64,000 bases of DNA from Hormiphora californensis. Taxonomy: Eukaryota; Ctenophora; Tentaculata; Cydippida; Pleurobrachiidae. The position numbers and the translations under genes are program-made. Each line of letters starts with the position of its first letter. Position 1 is the stretch's first letter. The stretch is from positions 1,652,529 through 1,716,528 of the forward strand of contig CM035352.1 in the NCBI GenBank assembly GCA_020137815.1, read 5' to 3'. Positions 55,001-64,000 of this stretch are shown one piece after another. The notes under the pieces are model-generated. The model was not told the origin of the DNA. It saw nothing but the letters and a program-made list of their open reading frames with translations, and searched no databases.

Positions 55001-57274
55001 GGTCAGGAGAGGGGCCAGGCTCCTGGGGGGGGGGGTTGAGGGGGTAGTAACAGTCGGGAGAGGGGCCAGGCTCCTTGGGGGGGGGGGGAGTTAGTAACAG
55101 TCGGGAGAGGGACCAGGCTCCTGGGAGTGGGGAGTGGGTGTTAGTAACAGTCGGGAGAGGGACCAGGCTCCTGGGAGTGGGGAGAGCGGTCAGGGGTAAC
55201 CCCTAAGGGCTTAGTAAAATTCAGGAGAGGGGCCAGGCTCCTGGAGATGTGAGGGGGTGGTTAGGAACGGTCAGGAGAGGGGCCAGGCTCCTGGGGGGGG
55301 GGTTGAGGGGGTAGTAACAGTCAGGAGAGGGGCCAGGCTCCTGGGAGGGGGATGGTGGTTAGTAAAATTCAGGAGAGGGGCCAGGCTCCTGGAGATGTGA
55401 GGGGGTGGTTAGGAACGGTCAGGAGAGGGGCCAGGCTCCTGGGGGGGGGGGGTTGAGGGGGTAGTAACAGTCAGGAGAGGGGCCAGGCTCCTGGGAGGGG
55501 GATGGTGGTTAGTAAAATTCAGGAGAGGGGCCAGGCTCCTGGGGTGTGAAGGTAATAACTTGATGAGGGTTTGCACAATAAAAATATACATTTTGATATA
55601 CCGCCCATGCCGAAGCGAGGACCAGCAAAACAGAGTGGTATACCTTTGAAAACTGACAAAAAGTCCAATACCTGGGTAGTAGGTACCTGGGAGGTATATG
55701 TACCTGGGTAGGGCTGGTGGGTGGTGGCACTGCTGTAGCTGGGATACGGGCCTTGATTTGCTTTACCCACTCCTCCATTAACTCAGGATTACCCGCCTTC
55801 AGGTGCCACGTGCTGGCATCTGTTATCTGGGGGAAATGGGATCATTAACTCTTATACACCTGTTATCTGAGAAATGTGAGAGATCTGTTTTAAACCATGA
55901 CCGTACATTAGTAAAGATAGATACAAGAAATTGATAGGGTAGGGGAAACACACAAATGTTGGTAATTGCATGTAGTAACTTGCTAGTGTAATAGACTACC
56001 AAGCTAATAGCATCACGATAAACGTAGCGGGGTAATTATAACACGGGTGTATAATAAGACCGCATATTTTCCACATTGAATGTGTGTTTTGTGTGAGAGA
56101 AGGAGGCCGGGGGGAGGGGGGGGGGAGGAGGCCGGGGGCCATATTGTATGATATCAACACTGAATAACGTTATGATTGTCAAATTGAAATTGGTGCGTGG
56201 TAGATAGAAAACTCACCAGATCGAACCCGTTAGCGTTGTTGCTGTTGGACACGGTTATTTGCTGTCTCGATAGGATGATAGTACCTCGTCGTAATGGAGT
56301 TTCACCCTCTGCTTCTCTCTTCAGGTAGTAGCATAGCCTGAAACAATATAATTGGTAATAGTGGTGTAGAGTAAGATACTATTGAAGTTTCAGTAACTTG
56401 ATATTGCTAGATCCTACTCTAGGAAAGTAGTTTTTGTGTTCGTGGCACGGTTGAGTGAAAATGAGAGATCAAATGTATGTAAAAGGGAGAGAGAAAGAGA
56501 CATGAGGGATTATGTGCATAAAATGAGATCGGAGTTCTAGTATCATTATTTGTGTAATAACGCACTGTTGGAGATAGTAAATAAACAAACTAAATAAGCA
56601 AGCTAAACAAACAAACAAACTAGACAAGTACCTGTCTTTGAAAAGGATGAAGTATCTGTTCTGCCACCCCTTAATAACATTTGTCCACTTTTGTAGTACC
56701 CCTTTAAACACTATCGTACCTTGAGAAATAGATGCGATTAGAAAACAGAGAGGTAACGGCAGTATTATAGAAAGCAAGACTCTTGCCGTTACCTCTTTGC
56801 TACAATTGCAAGAGTAATGTACAGCTAGAGTGTTATACCTGTATGACTGTTGATAGCATTTATCCATTGTATTTTCTCAGGAACTGAAGATGCCTTGAGG
56901 TAGATAACAGTGCCCGTAGAGCTGTCTTCAACGTTAAAACACTTCCCACTGGCATTGATCAGTTTTAGATTGGAGATGTGTACAGTCAACTCAGACCCAT
57001 CCTGCAAATTGAAGGGTAGCCGGTAGTTAAATGTGTGCTGGGTGTCTCTGCTTTTGGTGACACAGTCACCTGCACCCCTCCAGTACAAGCTGCCTGAAGG
57101 ACGGTAAACGAAGCCCACGAAGAGGGGGTGGCATCACCAATCTCTGCTTTATTGTCGACAACTTACCTCGGCACAGTAAAAGTTATCTTGAGTGAGAACG
57201 AAGTTCCGGGGCGACCATTTCAAGAGTGATTTGTACTTGAGTAGTGTTCCACTGTGAACGATTGAGTCGGCCAT
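52073..57274 (-). CDS. PH-PH-RING-multi-TM protein with BFAR-like C-terminus, 12 exons
   Basis: Exons 57274-57167, 57001-56839, 56719-56632, 56337-56217, 55826-55704, 54554-54288, 53716-53472, 53206-53137, 53070-52933, 52763-52576, 52404-52329 and 52243-52073 join with consistent phase into 585 residues. PH1 spans about 7-90 and PH2 about 94-195 (GVLQKWTNVIKGWQNRYFIL, final EEWVKQIKARI), the second resembling OSBP/CERT-type phosphoinositide-binding PH domains. A C3HC4 RING follows with C225, C228, C240, H242, C245, C248, C262 and C265 (ECSICLDLL, CGHSFCREC, CPYC). A TM helix near 350 and a hydrophobic block (396-560) align in pattern with the C-terminal membrane region of BFAR (WVECPRVLAIYLFLFSNQTL). 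I infer a membrane-anchored E3 ubiquitin ligase targeted by lipids; the SAM domain of BFAR is not seen. Joining the PH and RING halves rests on phase agreement across the 1.15-kb minisatellite intron. Confidence 0.75.
54555..55555 (-). repeat. Intronic minisatellite carrying duplicated 3' splice sites
   Basis: About twenty units of 45 to 60 bp occur between exons 55704 and 54554. Read on the gene's strand, a typical unit is TTACTAACCACC, then a C/T tract, CCCAG, GAGCCTGGCCCCTCTCCTGA. That is a branch-point-like sequence, a polypyrimidine tract, an AG, and the first 20 bases of the RING exon. The last unit (54554 onward) is the real acceptor. Units form a higher-order repeat of about 0.42 kb (the block at about 54657 recurs at about 55076). 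Confidence 0.85.
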
Positions 57275-57620
57275 TCGAGACCCAACTCTACATTTCTACC
57301 AGGAGAGTTCATAATCAATACAAAACTCGTCTTTGGAGGGACAATTAAAATATATGCTTAAAACACTAGATATCCTACCACACAGTGTCTACAACGGTAG
57401 ATTCGATGAGGAGAGCCTAAACGTAGCAAGGTTTGCCTCAAGTTCTTGTAATCTTGTAACCATGTGGTGACAAGTCACAATTGCGTATTGGCAAGCGTTG
57501 TGACGCCACACCGCCACGGGAACCACATGTTTTGGGCCAAAACTTTTGGCCGTGCCTAGATAGGAAGATTTGAAACGCTCGGGCGCGACTCGCGAGCTCA
57601 AATTTGGCAAACGTTGCTGG
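57275..57620. other. Upstream region of the PH-RING gene
   Basis: Presumed promoter and 5' UTR; no other gene or clear motif is seen. A 16-bp stretch TTGGCAAACGTTGCTGG at its end recurs at 58113. Confidence 0.4.
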
Positions 57621-57764
57621 TAGTGGAAGCTCTTACGGTATTCCCACGACCGTGGGAAAAGAGAGATAGATAGAAATACTAAGAGAGAGAAATAGCTCTT
57701 TCTTAGTATTTCTATCTATCTCTCTTTTCCCACGGTCGTGGGAATACCGTAAGAGCTTCCACTA
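57621..57764. mobile_element. Palindromic MITE family B, copy 1 (144 bp)
   Basis: A perfect hairpin whose arm is TAGTGGAAGCTCTTACGGTA, then TTCCCACGACCGTGGGAAAA and GAGAGATAGATAGAAATACT. It abuts the left end of a family A element. Confidence 0.88.
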
Positions 57765-58061
57765 TGAGGCCCCTCGGAAATGTTCAAGTCATGCACAATC
57801 AAGTCACGCCCACCAATCACAGCTCAGAACGCGCGGAGGGCTTCGCGCGTTCTGAGCTGTTAGTGGAAGCTCTTACGGTATTCCCACGACCGTGGGAAAA
57901 GAGAGATAGATAGAAATACTAAGAAAGAGCTATTTCTCTCTCTTAGTATTTCTATCTATCTCTCTTTTCCCACGGTCGTGGGAATACCGTAAGAGCTTCC
58001 ACTATGTGATTGGTGGGCGTGACTTGATTGTGCATGACTTGAACATTTCCGAGGGGCCTCA
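57765..58061. mobile_element. Palindromic MITE family A, copy 2, split by family B
   Basis: The arms TGAGGCCCCTCGGAAATGTT and complement enclose AGTCACGCCCACCAATCACA. The right arm is split at GAGCTGT/GATTGG by a family B copy (57861-58004). Flanking TGG on both sides of the A+B compound (57618-57620 and 58062-58064), compared with the uninterrupted TTGCTGGCCCCCG at about 58121, suggests a 3-bp target duplication. Confidence 0.85.
57861..58004. mobile_element. Palindromic MITE family B, copy 2, nested, 3-bp duplication
   Basis: It is identical to copy 1 over the arms but has its central asymmetric loop in reverse orientation. It is flanked by TGT on both sides (57858-57860, 58005-58007), where uninterrupted family A copies have a single TGT. 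Confidence 0.9.
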
Positions 58062-58411
58062 TGGCCCCCGCAGCAGTGCGGGATAAGGCAGCACTTTTCA
58101 AAGCTCAAATTAATTTGGCAAACGTTGCTGGCCCCCGATAGCAGCGCGGGATAAGGCAGCGCTTTTCAACAAATAAAGTAGAAACAATAAATTTTCAACA
58201 AATTAATTTGTTTAAAGTAAAAAAAAAGTTGAAAAGTTTGAAACATTTTTTTTGAAACATGGACAAAATAAACGCTGCTTTTTCTCGAAATTATACGTAA
58301 CGCGCTAAAAATTATGCAATCGCGGCGCAAACACAGCGCCGCGCGACTCAGCTTTAGTTAAAAAAACCAATTTCGTTTTTTTAAACAGGCAAAAAAAGTT
58401 TTAAGATGAGG

Positions 58412-58486
58412 CCTTGGAATGCGCTGCAGCCCCCTCATGCGCGCACCCCCGTCCCCCGCAACTTATATTATAAGGGGCCTGCAACG
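58412..58486. mobile_element. Element family C, uninterrupted fragment
   Basis: This is the reverse complement of the outer sequence at 21700-22290, without the insert found there: GCCTTGGAATGCGCTGCAGC ... CGTTGC end with CCCCTTATAATATAA. Confidence 0.65.
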
Positions 58487-58488
58487 TA

Positions 58489-58790
58489 AAGTCGGATTTT
58501 TTGAAACTGTCACCCCAAAACGACCGCGCATGTGAAATTTATCAATTTCGACGCGCACACCACACGTTAACATGTGATGTGACGCGCAAAAACATTCCGC
58601 GCACGAAAAGGGGGGTGACAGTTTCAAAAAATCCGACTTTAAAGTCCATTTTTTTTCAACTGTTCACCCAAAAACTGAAATTTAATAAAAATTAGAATTT
58701 GGGTGGCGCGCGCTACACGTTAACATGTGATAAACGCGCAAAACAATTCCGCGCACGACTTTGGGGGGTGAACAGTTGAAAAAAATGGAG
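58489..58790. mobile_element. Two adjacent related hairpin elements
   Basis: The first (58489-58641) has ends AAAGTCGGATTTTTTGAAAC and its complement. The second (about 58650-58790) has ends TTTTTTTCAACTGTTCACCC and its complement. Both hold ACACGTTAACATGTGAT and CGCGCAAAA...TTCCGCGCACGA in the interior, so they are diverged members of one family arranged side by side. Confidence 0.65.
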
Positions 58791-58798
58791 TATATGCC

Positions 58799-58914
58799 AA
58801 AGTCACGCCCACCAATCACAGCTCAGAACGCGCGAAGCACTCCACACGTTCTGAGCTGTGATTGGTGGGCATGACTTGATTGTGCATGACTTGAACATTT
58901 CCGAGGGGCCTCAT
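58799..58914. mobile_element. Palindromic MITE family A, copy 3, left-truncated
   Basis: The right arm is full length (GTGATTGGTGGGCATGACTT to GGGGCCTCAT), while the left arm begins only at AAGTCACGCCCACCAATCAC. Confidence 0.8.
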
Positions 58915-58984
58915 TCGATGGGGCTTGAAATTTTCTTTCCAACAGAAAAAGGTTTCCGAAAACTCCTCCCAGTATGTGCTAACT

Positions 58985-59298
58985 AGACTCAGAAATCTGA
59001 ATAAGACAGCTCTATCCACTTGAGAAACTTTCTCAAGTGGATAGAGCTGTCTTATTCTCAGAGAAAGTGATACTTTAGAGAGTGCGTTGGCACCATTTTT
59101 CTGGGTATATATTCACTATTGAGTGGGATATTAAGTGCATAATTTACATTACAGCTCTTGGCCCAACAGTGGTGCTCCGTCAAATTGGCCGCATAAAGCG
59201 CTGCCTACGACGCTGCCTACGACATAGTCCGCTAACATGTTAAACTGTGTCATACGCAGCACTTTATGCGGCGGAGCATCACTGTTAGGCCCAGAGCT
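58985..59298. repeat. Two further inverted repeats upstream of the acidic gene
   Basis: GAATAAGACAGCTCTATCCA and its complement surround a loop at 58997-59055. A second pair, AGCTCTTGGCCCAACAGTGG / CGGAGCATCACTGTTAGGCC, spans 59153-59298 and encloses GCATAAAGCGCTGCC repeats. AGAGCTGTCTTATTC occurs at both 59045 and 59294. Confidence 0.65.
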
Positions 59299-59327
59299 GT
59301 CTTATTCGGGTCCAATTCCCGACTTCC

Positions 59328-60324
59328 ATGATATCAGATGTTGAATTAAGAGGCGATACTAATCCTACTGCCTGCAAAGTAGGTACAATGATCACAGTTG
59401 AATCGGATGAGGAAGACCTCCCATGTATTCTTGAACAACCGCATACAACAGACAGATGGGAGGAATCGACCATATCCTTCCACGAACTAGTCCGAGACAA
59501 ACAGGACGAGGTTTGCTCAATTCTCAATTCTCTTTTATAGTAAACCCTCCCCCTCTCTGTTGGGCGCCGTGACCCCATCTGAGCAGTGCTCAGTGTGCTC
59601 AGTGAGCACACTGAGAATCAAATGGGGTATGGCGCCGCCATACAGCCCCCTCTTTTATAGTACCCCCCCCTTTATACAGCAAACCCTCCCTCTCTTATAG
59701 AGCAAACCACTCATTGATAATTGATCCCTTGCTATAATACTCACATCGGTCCCCTACAATTCCCTGCAGTTCCCTAAAATTCCCTGCAGTTCTCTAGAGT
59801 TCCCCCTCGGCATTCAAAGTAAAAGTAATCTACTGAATGATATTGTACCAAACTATCCTGCGTGATATATTTTTTTTCAGACTGTCAGGCATTGCCAGCT
59901 ACTCTTCTAACTTGCCACCTTACCTTGTATTGTTCATACTATTATGCAACAGCAAAAACCTTACCCGGCCAACCCGCCCCACAAATTCTTCCAACTGTAG
60001 GAAACTGTAGGAGGCACCCCGGCAACCCCACCCCACAGCAAACTTGTAACTTGTAACCTCCACCCCAACTTGTAACCCCCACCCCAACTGCAGGAAAGGA
60101 GGCACAAGGTGAGGGAGAGTCTGAAGGATGTCCGATTGAGTGATGGAGAAGATGAGGAGACTCAGGAAGACAAACCGAAGTCCAAGTTACCTGCTAAAGA
60201 ACCTGTAAATGTTTTTTACTCAACAAGTAAATGTAGCACAGTAGACAGTAGACCACCATTCACGTTCTCTCTGTCAGAGTATTGTCCTGACCCTATTCTC
60301 GAGAACCGCGGTCAGAAATTTTAG
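59328..60324 (+). CDS. Small acidic two-exon protein, unrecognised
   Basis: Exons 59328-59510 (GAG|GT) and 60094-60324 (AG|GAA to TAG) join in phase 0 and give 137 residues. The N-terminal half has an acidic patch (ESDEEDLPCILEQP). The middle is highly charged (KQDEERRHKVRESLKDVRLS, DGEDEETQEDKPK), probably helical. The C-terminus is Ser/Pro-containing (PPFTFSLSEYCPDPI). No TM or signal peptide is seen. The start is the first ATG after a MITE-like inverted repeat; an additional upstream exon cannot be excluded. I do not recognise a family. The intron carries ACTTGTAACCCCCACCCC-type repeats at its end. Confidence 0.5.
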
Positions 60325-60985
60325 TATCTCTATTCAGTTCTTTGTCGCTAGCCCCTTTCTGTAGCCCCTCTCTCTTTCTCCTCCAACCGATCTTATTGGC
60401 TGTTTTTTCCTCTGTGCGGTATACCCTTTCTTGGTTATAGTCCAATGTCTATCTGTCGGCTGCCAGAGCATTGGCCTGACCCATTCTCGTTTCTCTCAAA
60501 TATGGAGCGTGCGAGAACTGTGGTCAGAGTATTGGCCTGACAGCCTGTCGGAGTTTAGAGTTACACAAGGAACAGCTCTCTGCACAAACCCTTGCTTGCC
60601 CCAGTTTTATTGGGCGTTCTGCTTGTTGTGTTTTAATCCTCCTTTAAAGGAGGATACGCTGGGAGATAACAAAAGAATAAAACATTATTTTAGATAAAAT
60701 ACCAAACAATCTACATCAGACAGTTCTCATATTGCTAGAACTATTTAAGCGCTAAGATCATATATCCTGTATCATGTTTGTTATATCAGGCTGCTGAAAC
60801 CTGATCCCCATCTCATTGGAGAGCTGAGAAATCAGGAGAAGCTCCATTATAATATACCGTTATTATATAAACAGTGTCCTTGAGTTTCATACATTAGAGG
60901 TTCCTGGGTTATATATCCTACAAAGACTGCTTAGTGTAATGCTAGGATGATGGGGTGCGTGGTTAGGATTGTTGGGGGGAGGAAT
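60325..60985. other. Intergenic between convergent genes
   Basis: Short repeated words (GCCTGACC, CAGAGTATTG near 60260, 60465 and 60525) suggest a degenerate partial duplication of the last exon of the preceding gene (TCAGAGTATTGTCCTGACCC versus TCAGAGTATTGGCCTGACAG). No gene is seen. Confidence 0.4.
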
Positions 60986-61591
60986 CTAGAATCGTGCCAT
61001 GGCGTTAGCGACGGTGCTGTCACACTGGATGGATTCCTGGCTCAGGGCACACAGTCCACAACAGCAGATCATGAAAAGATCATTGATCAGACTTCCCTGT
61101 AAGGAGAGAGAGAGGGTGTTAGAACACGGGTGGGCTATATCAACTATAATAGATTAGAAGGTACAAAATGTCATGTAGGGTGAACGATGAAGTCATAAAA
61201 ATAGCACAGTTCATGTTGAATGTTAAACTTACGTCAATTCCATTCTTTTCTCGGATGGCACCTCGAACCTTGATCCAGCAGAAAATGTTAACCAGGGGAA
61301 TGAAGGCATAGATAGCGCCCATTAAACAGCTAGCAATACCGGCATGTTCCACGTTCATACCGAAAGGAACGCAAGGGACAAGGCATACCATAGCCACTGG
61401 AGGGGTGGTGACATGGTTAGTAAAGATTAGGTGATATTGGGGTTAAATGGGGCAATGAAGATACTATTAAATGTCTTATTTATTGCTAATATCCTAGAAA
61501 ATGGGCCAGTAAAAGGTTTGATTTTGTATTAATACTTACAGATGCCGATGTCATCAAAACATCCGAAAGTTCCGCTCTTCCATTCACCCAT
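60986..61591 (-). CDS. PLAC8 family protein, complete, 3 exons
   Basis: Exons 61591-61540, 61396-61233 and 61096-60986 (TAG) give 108 residues, the usual size for the family. The order of motifs matches PLAC8 (onzin/cornifelin-type) proteins: WKSGTFGCFDDIGI at the N-terminus, the Cys-containing hydrophobic CLVPCVPFGMNVEH, SCLMGAIYAFIP, the basic helix KVRGAIREKNGID, and FMICCCGLCALSQES at the C-terminus. The CCxxC-type pairs and hydrophobic stretches suggest membrane association. Reported roles across the family include cell-size control, metal handling and differentiation, so no specific function is assigned. A second family member follows on the same strand, indicating a tandem cluster. Confidence 0.9.
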
Positions 61592-62087
61592 GTTTAGTCA
61601 AGTTTAGCTATAAATCAGAAGATTGGAGGTTAGTTATTCAGCAGACATTAAAAAGAGGGGGTTTAGTTGGTAGCACATGGGGACGGGTATAGTGTGCTAT
61701 CGATACTTTTTATCTAAATTCACTTGGAATAGGGTTTTTTCGATAGCTACTGCACTAGGGGGATGGACGATAACGTTGCAAGAGGGATGGTAGAAGCACA
61801 AGGACCAGGGCGCAAGGGGAACTAAACAACACTACCAAAGATACGACCAGGGAAATGGGCCAGGGAAATGGGCCAGGGAAGGAACAAAGAGTCAAGAGCC
61901 CCCACACACATCAAGTGTGTGTATCATATCCACAACACACACGTCATCCACTGCACACAACACTCAATGCGGAGAGGGGGGGAATAATGGAGCCAAAACA
62001 CAAAGGCCACGCAGTATAAAAAGTGGCCTGACCGGGACACAAAAGCCGCCCGTCTCACGCTACTCTCTCTCCATCTCTCTTTATATA

Positions 62088-62144
<57 letters not shown>

Positions 62145-62868
62145 GTGTGTACACCTTGCTCGAGAAACTTCACAAGTAACGGTCCCTCTCTCACGCTAAA
62201 GCCATGCTTGCCAACTTGCTCACAGAACACAAACTCACACTGATGAAAACTCTTTCTCTCTCTCTCTCGCTAGTTAATGTACCAATCTCTCTCATGCTCA
62301 CTTTAACAAAGTAACGATCTCACTTTTTGACCATGGAAACAAATCACAGTGCGCCTGAGCCACGCCACCTTACAGCTTCTCCTGCTTCCTATTTTCATCA
62401 TCTCTCCTTTTGCTTTCTCTTCTGCACTACTAAAAGCGAAGGGATCCTAAATCTACAGGGGGGGGGTGTTGAGAGAGAGAGTAAAACAACAACGTACAAT
62501 CAGATCACAGCTACAAAGTAGTCATTTACAACACCATAGCTAAGTCAAGAATAATATTAGTTTTGGGGTTGCGTCACATGATGGCCATAGTGGAAGAATA
62601 ACAACACGCACTCTCTCAGTTGTTGTTTCACAAGGCCTGGTCTAATATAACTGTTATAGGAGTTACCTCAGACTATTATACTTATATTTTCCAGATCAAG
62701 ATTTTCAATGAAAAAATGTATAATATAAAGTGATTAAAAGATTAAAAGAATAATATATTGTTCGAAAAATAAAGTATGCCTAACTTAATAGAGGCAGAAA
62801 AATTAAAGCATGCAATGGCTCTACAAAATCACACACAATAATACAGTTTCCTCTCTTTCCTTTGCAGT
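61592..62868. other. Intergenic between tandem PLAC8 genes
   Basis: It contains a CT microsatellite at 62091-62141, a second short one near 62251, and the repeated GGGCCAGGGAAAT near 61857. No additional gene is visible. Confidence 0.5.
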
Positions 62869-63278
62869 TTAAGCTCGAGCCATGCCGCCCTGTGGTGACA
62901 ACTTGCATTGCTGAGGAATGAGAGGTGTTACAAAACACAATGTTACAAGCTGTGATCAGCAGAGAAATGGGAATAGTTTGAAAATTAAACGTTTTGGCCA
63001 GTAAATGAGAAGACAACGTGTGGCCTAATTCAATATAACCAAGAAGGAAATGACAATGAAGAATGCGTTTATAACGGAATTAATGTGATTACCAGGTGGT
63101 GTCTATAATAAGACATGTTGCTATGAAGCATGTAAACGGTAACCATGGTAACCATGGTGCCATGAATTATGAACGGTAACCATGCCATGGGTAACCATGG
63201 TGCTCTTACCTGAGTCTCCTGGATCATGGCACACCAACCACAGATGCAAATGGACAAGAGGTCACCAAATAGACTGCC
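62869..63278 (-). CDS. Second PLAC8 family protein, 3' exons only
   Basis: Exon 63278-63210 encodes GSLFGDLLSICICGWCAMIQ and ETQ, equivalent to GSLINDLFMICCCGLCALSQ of the neighbouring PLAC8 gene, and begins at the same position of the protein. It splices in phase 0 to a short last exon, 62910-62869 (QCKLSPQGGMARA, TAA). The N-terminal exons must lie beyond 64000, since no counterpart is found in 63279-64000. Extra intron and a different tail distinguish it from its neighbour. Confidence 0.75.
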
Positions 63279-63691
63279 CTGCAAGGGGGAGGGGAGGTGT
63301 GACAAGAGAGAAGCGGGATAGAGGGTAGTGTAAGGAGTAGAGAGAAAGCAATGTAATAGAGAGAGAGGGGGATGGAGAGAAAGAGAAGGGATAAATATAA
63401 GGGAAGAAAGAAATAAAGGAATAGAGAAATAGAGAGAGATTAAGGGATAGAGGGAGAAAGTGAAGGCGGGAATAAATGGTCGTTAGCTAGGGTATCATAT
63501 TACACACAGAGCTGGTGCCGCGTGTGTTGCTGTAAGCCAATGAAAGGTCTAGCTTCACCTGTCACGTGACAACTCCCAAACACGCAGCACTTTGTACACA
63601 TGATACCAGCCCGTTCTACTCAAGAGTAGAATTGAAGACGTGATCTGGCGTGATTTTCAACCACGTACTACCTGTGAAGCACCTTGCTGCA

Positions 63692-63722
<31 letters not shown>

Positions 63723-63727
63723 CCTCA

Positions 63728-63760
<33 letters not shown>

Positions 63761-64000
63761 CCTCATTCTCCCCTTCTCTCAAAACCTCTAATATATCTCT
63801 CCCTCCTGCACTCTTTCTACTTCCTAAAACATTCTCTCCAGCATGACTATATGACGTGACTCACCGACAGGACAAAATAATCTAAAATACACAAAAATAA
63901 AATTTAATAAATCAATACCTCTAATTTATTAAGTAATTTATTATCTACATTACCCTATAAATTGATTTAGTGTGACTCTGCGGCGTAAGCGTCTAATTAG
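63279..64000. other. Intron or intergenic sequence to window end
   Basis: It is GA-rich (63300-63470) and has a CT microsatellite at 63696-63765, then AT-rich sequence. No exon of the PLAC8 gene could be found here. Confidence 0.5.

Noticed and set aside
57002-57118. N-terminal extension of the second exon of the PH-RING gene (GFVYRPSGSLYWRGAG...)
   Set aside because: No acceptor gives the right phase with exon 1, while the acceptor at 57002 does; it is treated as intron.

Overview
This is eukaryotic, most probably invertebrate metazoan, nuclear DNA. Genes are split by short GT-AG introns, often 60 to 700 bases long. The sequence is moderately AT-rich, full of dinucleotide and tetranucleotide microsatellites, minisatellites and palindromic MITE-like elements, and contains pieces of a non-LTR retrotransposon. 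Recognisable gene families are a CFAP97-domain (cilium/flagellum) protein, a seven-TM receptor, an SLC22-type transporter, an ARSB-type sulfatase, a YHYH-domain secreted protein, a RING/multi-TM protein resembling BFAR, and two PLAC8 proteins. A sponge or another early-branching marine animal would fit, but that is inference. I rebuilt the exons by hand from splice sites and reading phase; no transcript evidence was available.

Layout. 1-4255 is low-quality, homopolymer-inflated sequence. 4.9-7.3 kb holds one small palindromic element and two large fold-back elements lying head to tail. 8.5-10.7 kb has the 3' end of a LINE ORF2 followed, after a 35-bp tandem repeat, by a LINE ORF1 that runs straight into 3.2 kb of meaningless homopolymer smear (10.69-13.9 kb). 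14-17.7 kb carries fragments of a Cys-rich gene, a minisatellite and TIR elements. 17.75-19.5 kb is an unrecognised, possibly MATH-like, coding region split by a 900-bp fold-back element with a perfect 8-bp target duplication. 19.7-23.2 kb is a cluster of further MITE-like elements and a long (TCTG)n array.

From 23.5 kb the window is gene-dense: a CFAP97-domain gene (-); a 15-exon type II membrane glycoprotein with two alternative N-termini (+); a seven-TM receptor (-); an SLC22-like transporter (+, 38.0-51.2 kb) whose introns host a frameshifted YHYH-domain gene (-), an intact intronless arylsulfatase (+) and an inverted, catalytically dead arylsulfatase copy (-); a 12-exon gene (-) encoding two PH domains, a RING finger and a BFAR-like membrane region; nested palindromic MITEs; a small two-exon acidic gene (+); and two PLAC8 genes (-), the last one cut by the window edge.

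The strongest observations are: (1) the PH-PH-RING-TM architecture, whose RING exon is preceded by an intronic minisatellite in which most units carry a TACTAAC-like branch point, an AG acceptor and the first bases of the exon; (2) the mobile-element insertion that cuts an otherwise continuous ORF; (3) the inverted sulfatase pair nested in a transporter intron, with the catalytic Cys lost in one copy; (4) interchangeable first-exon pairs in the type II glycoprotein gene. The two smear regions look like assembly damage and should not be mined for genes.
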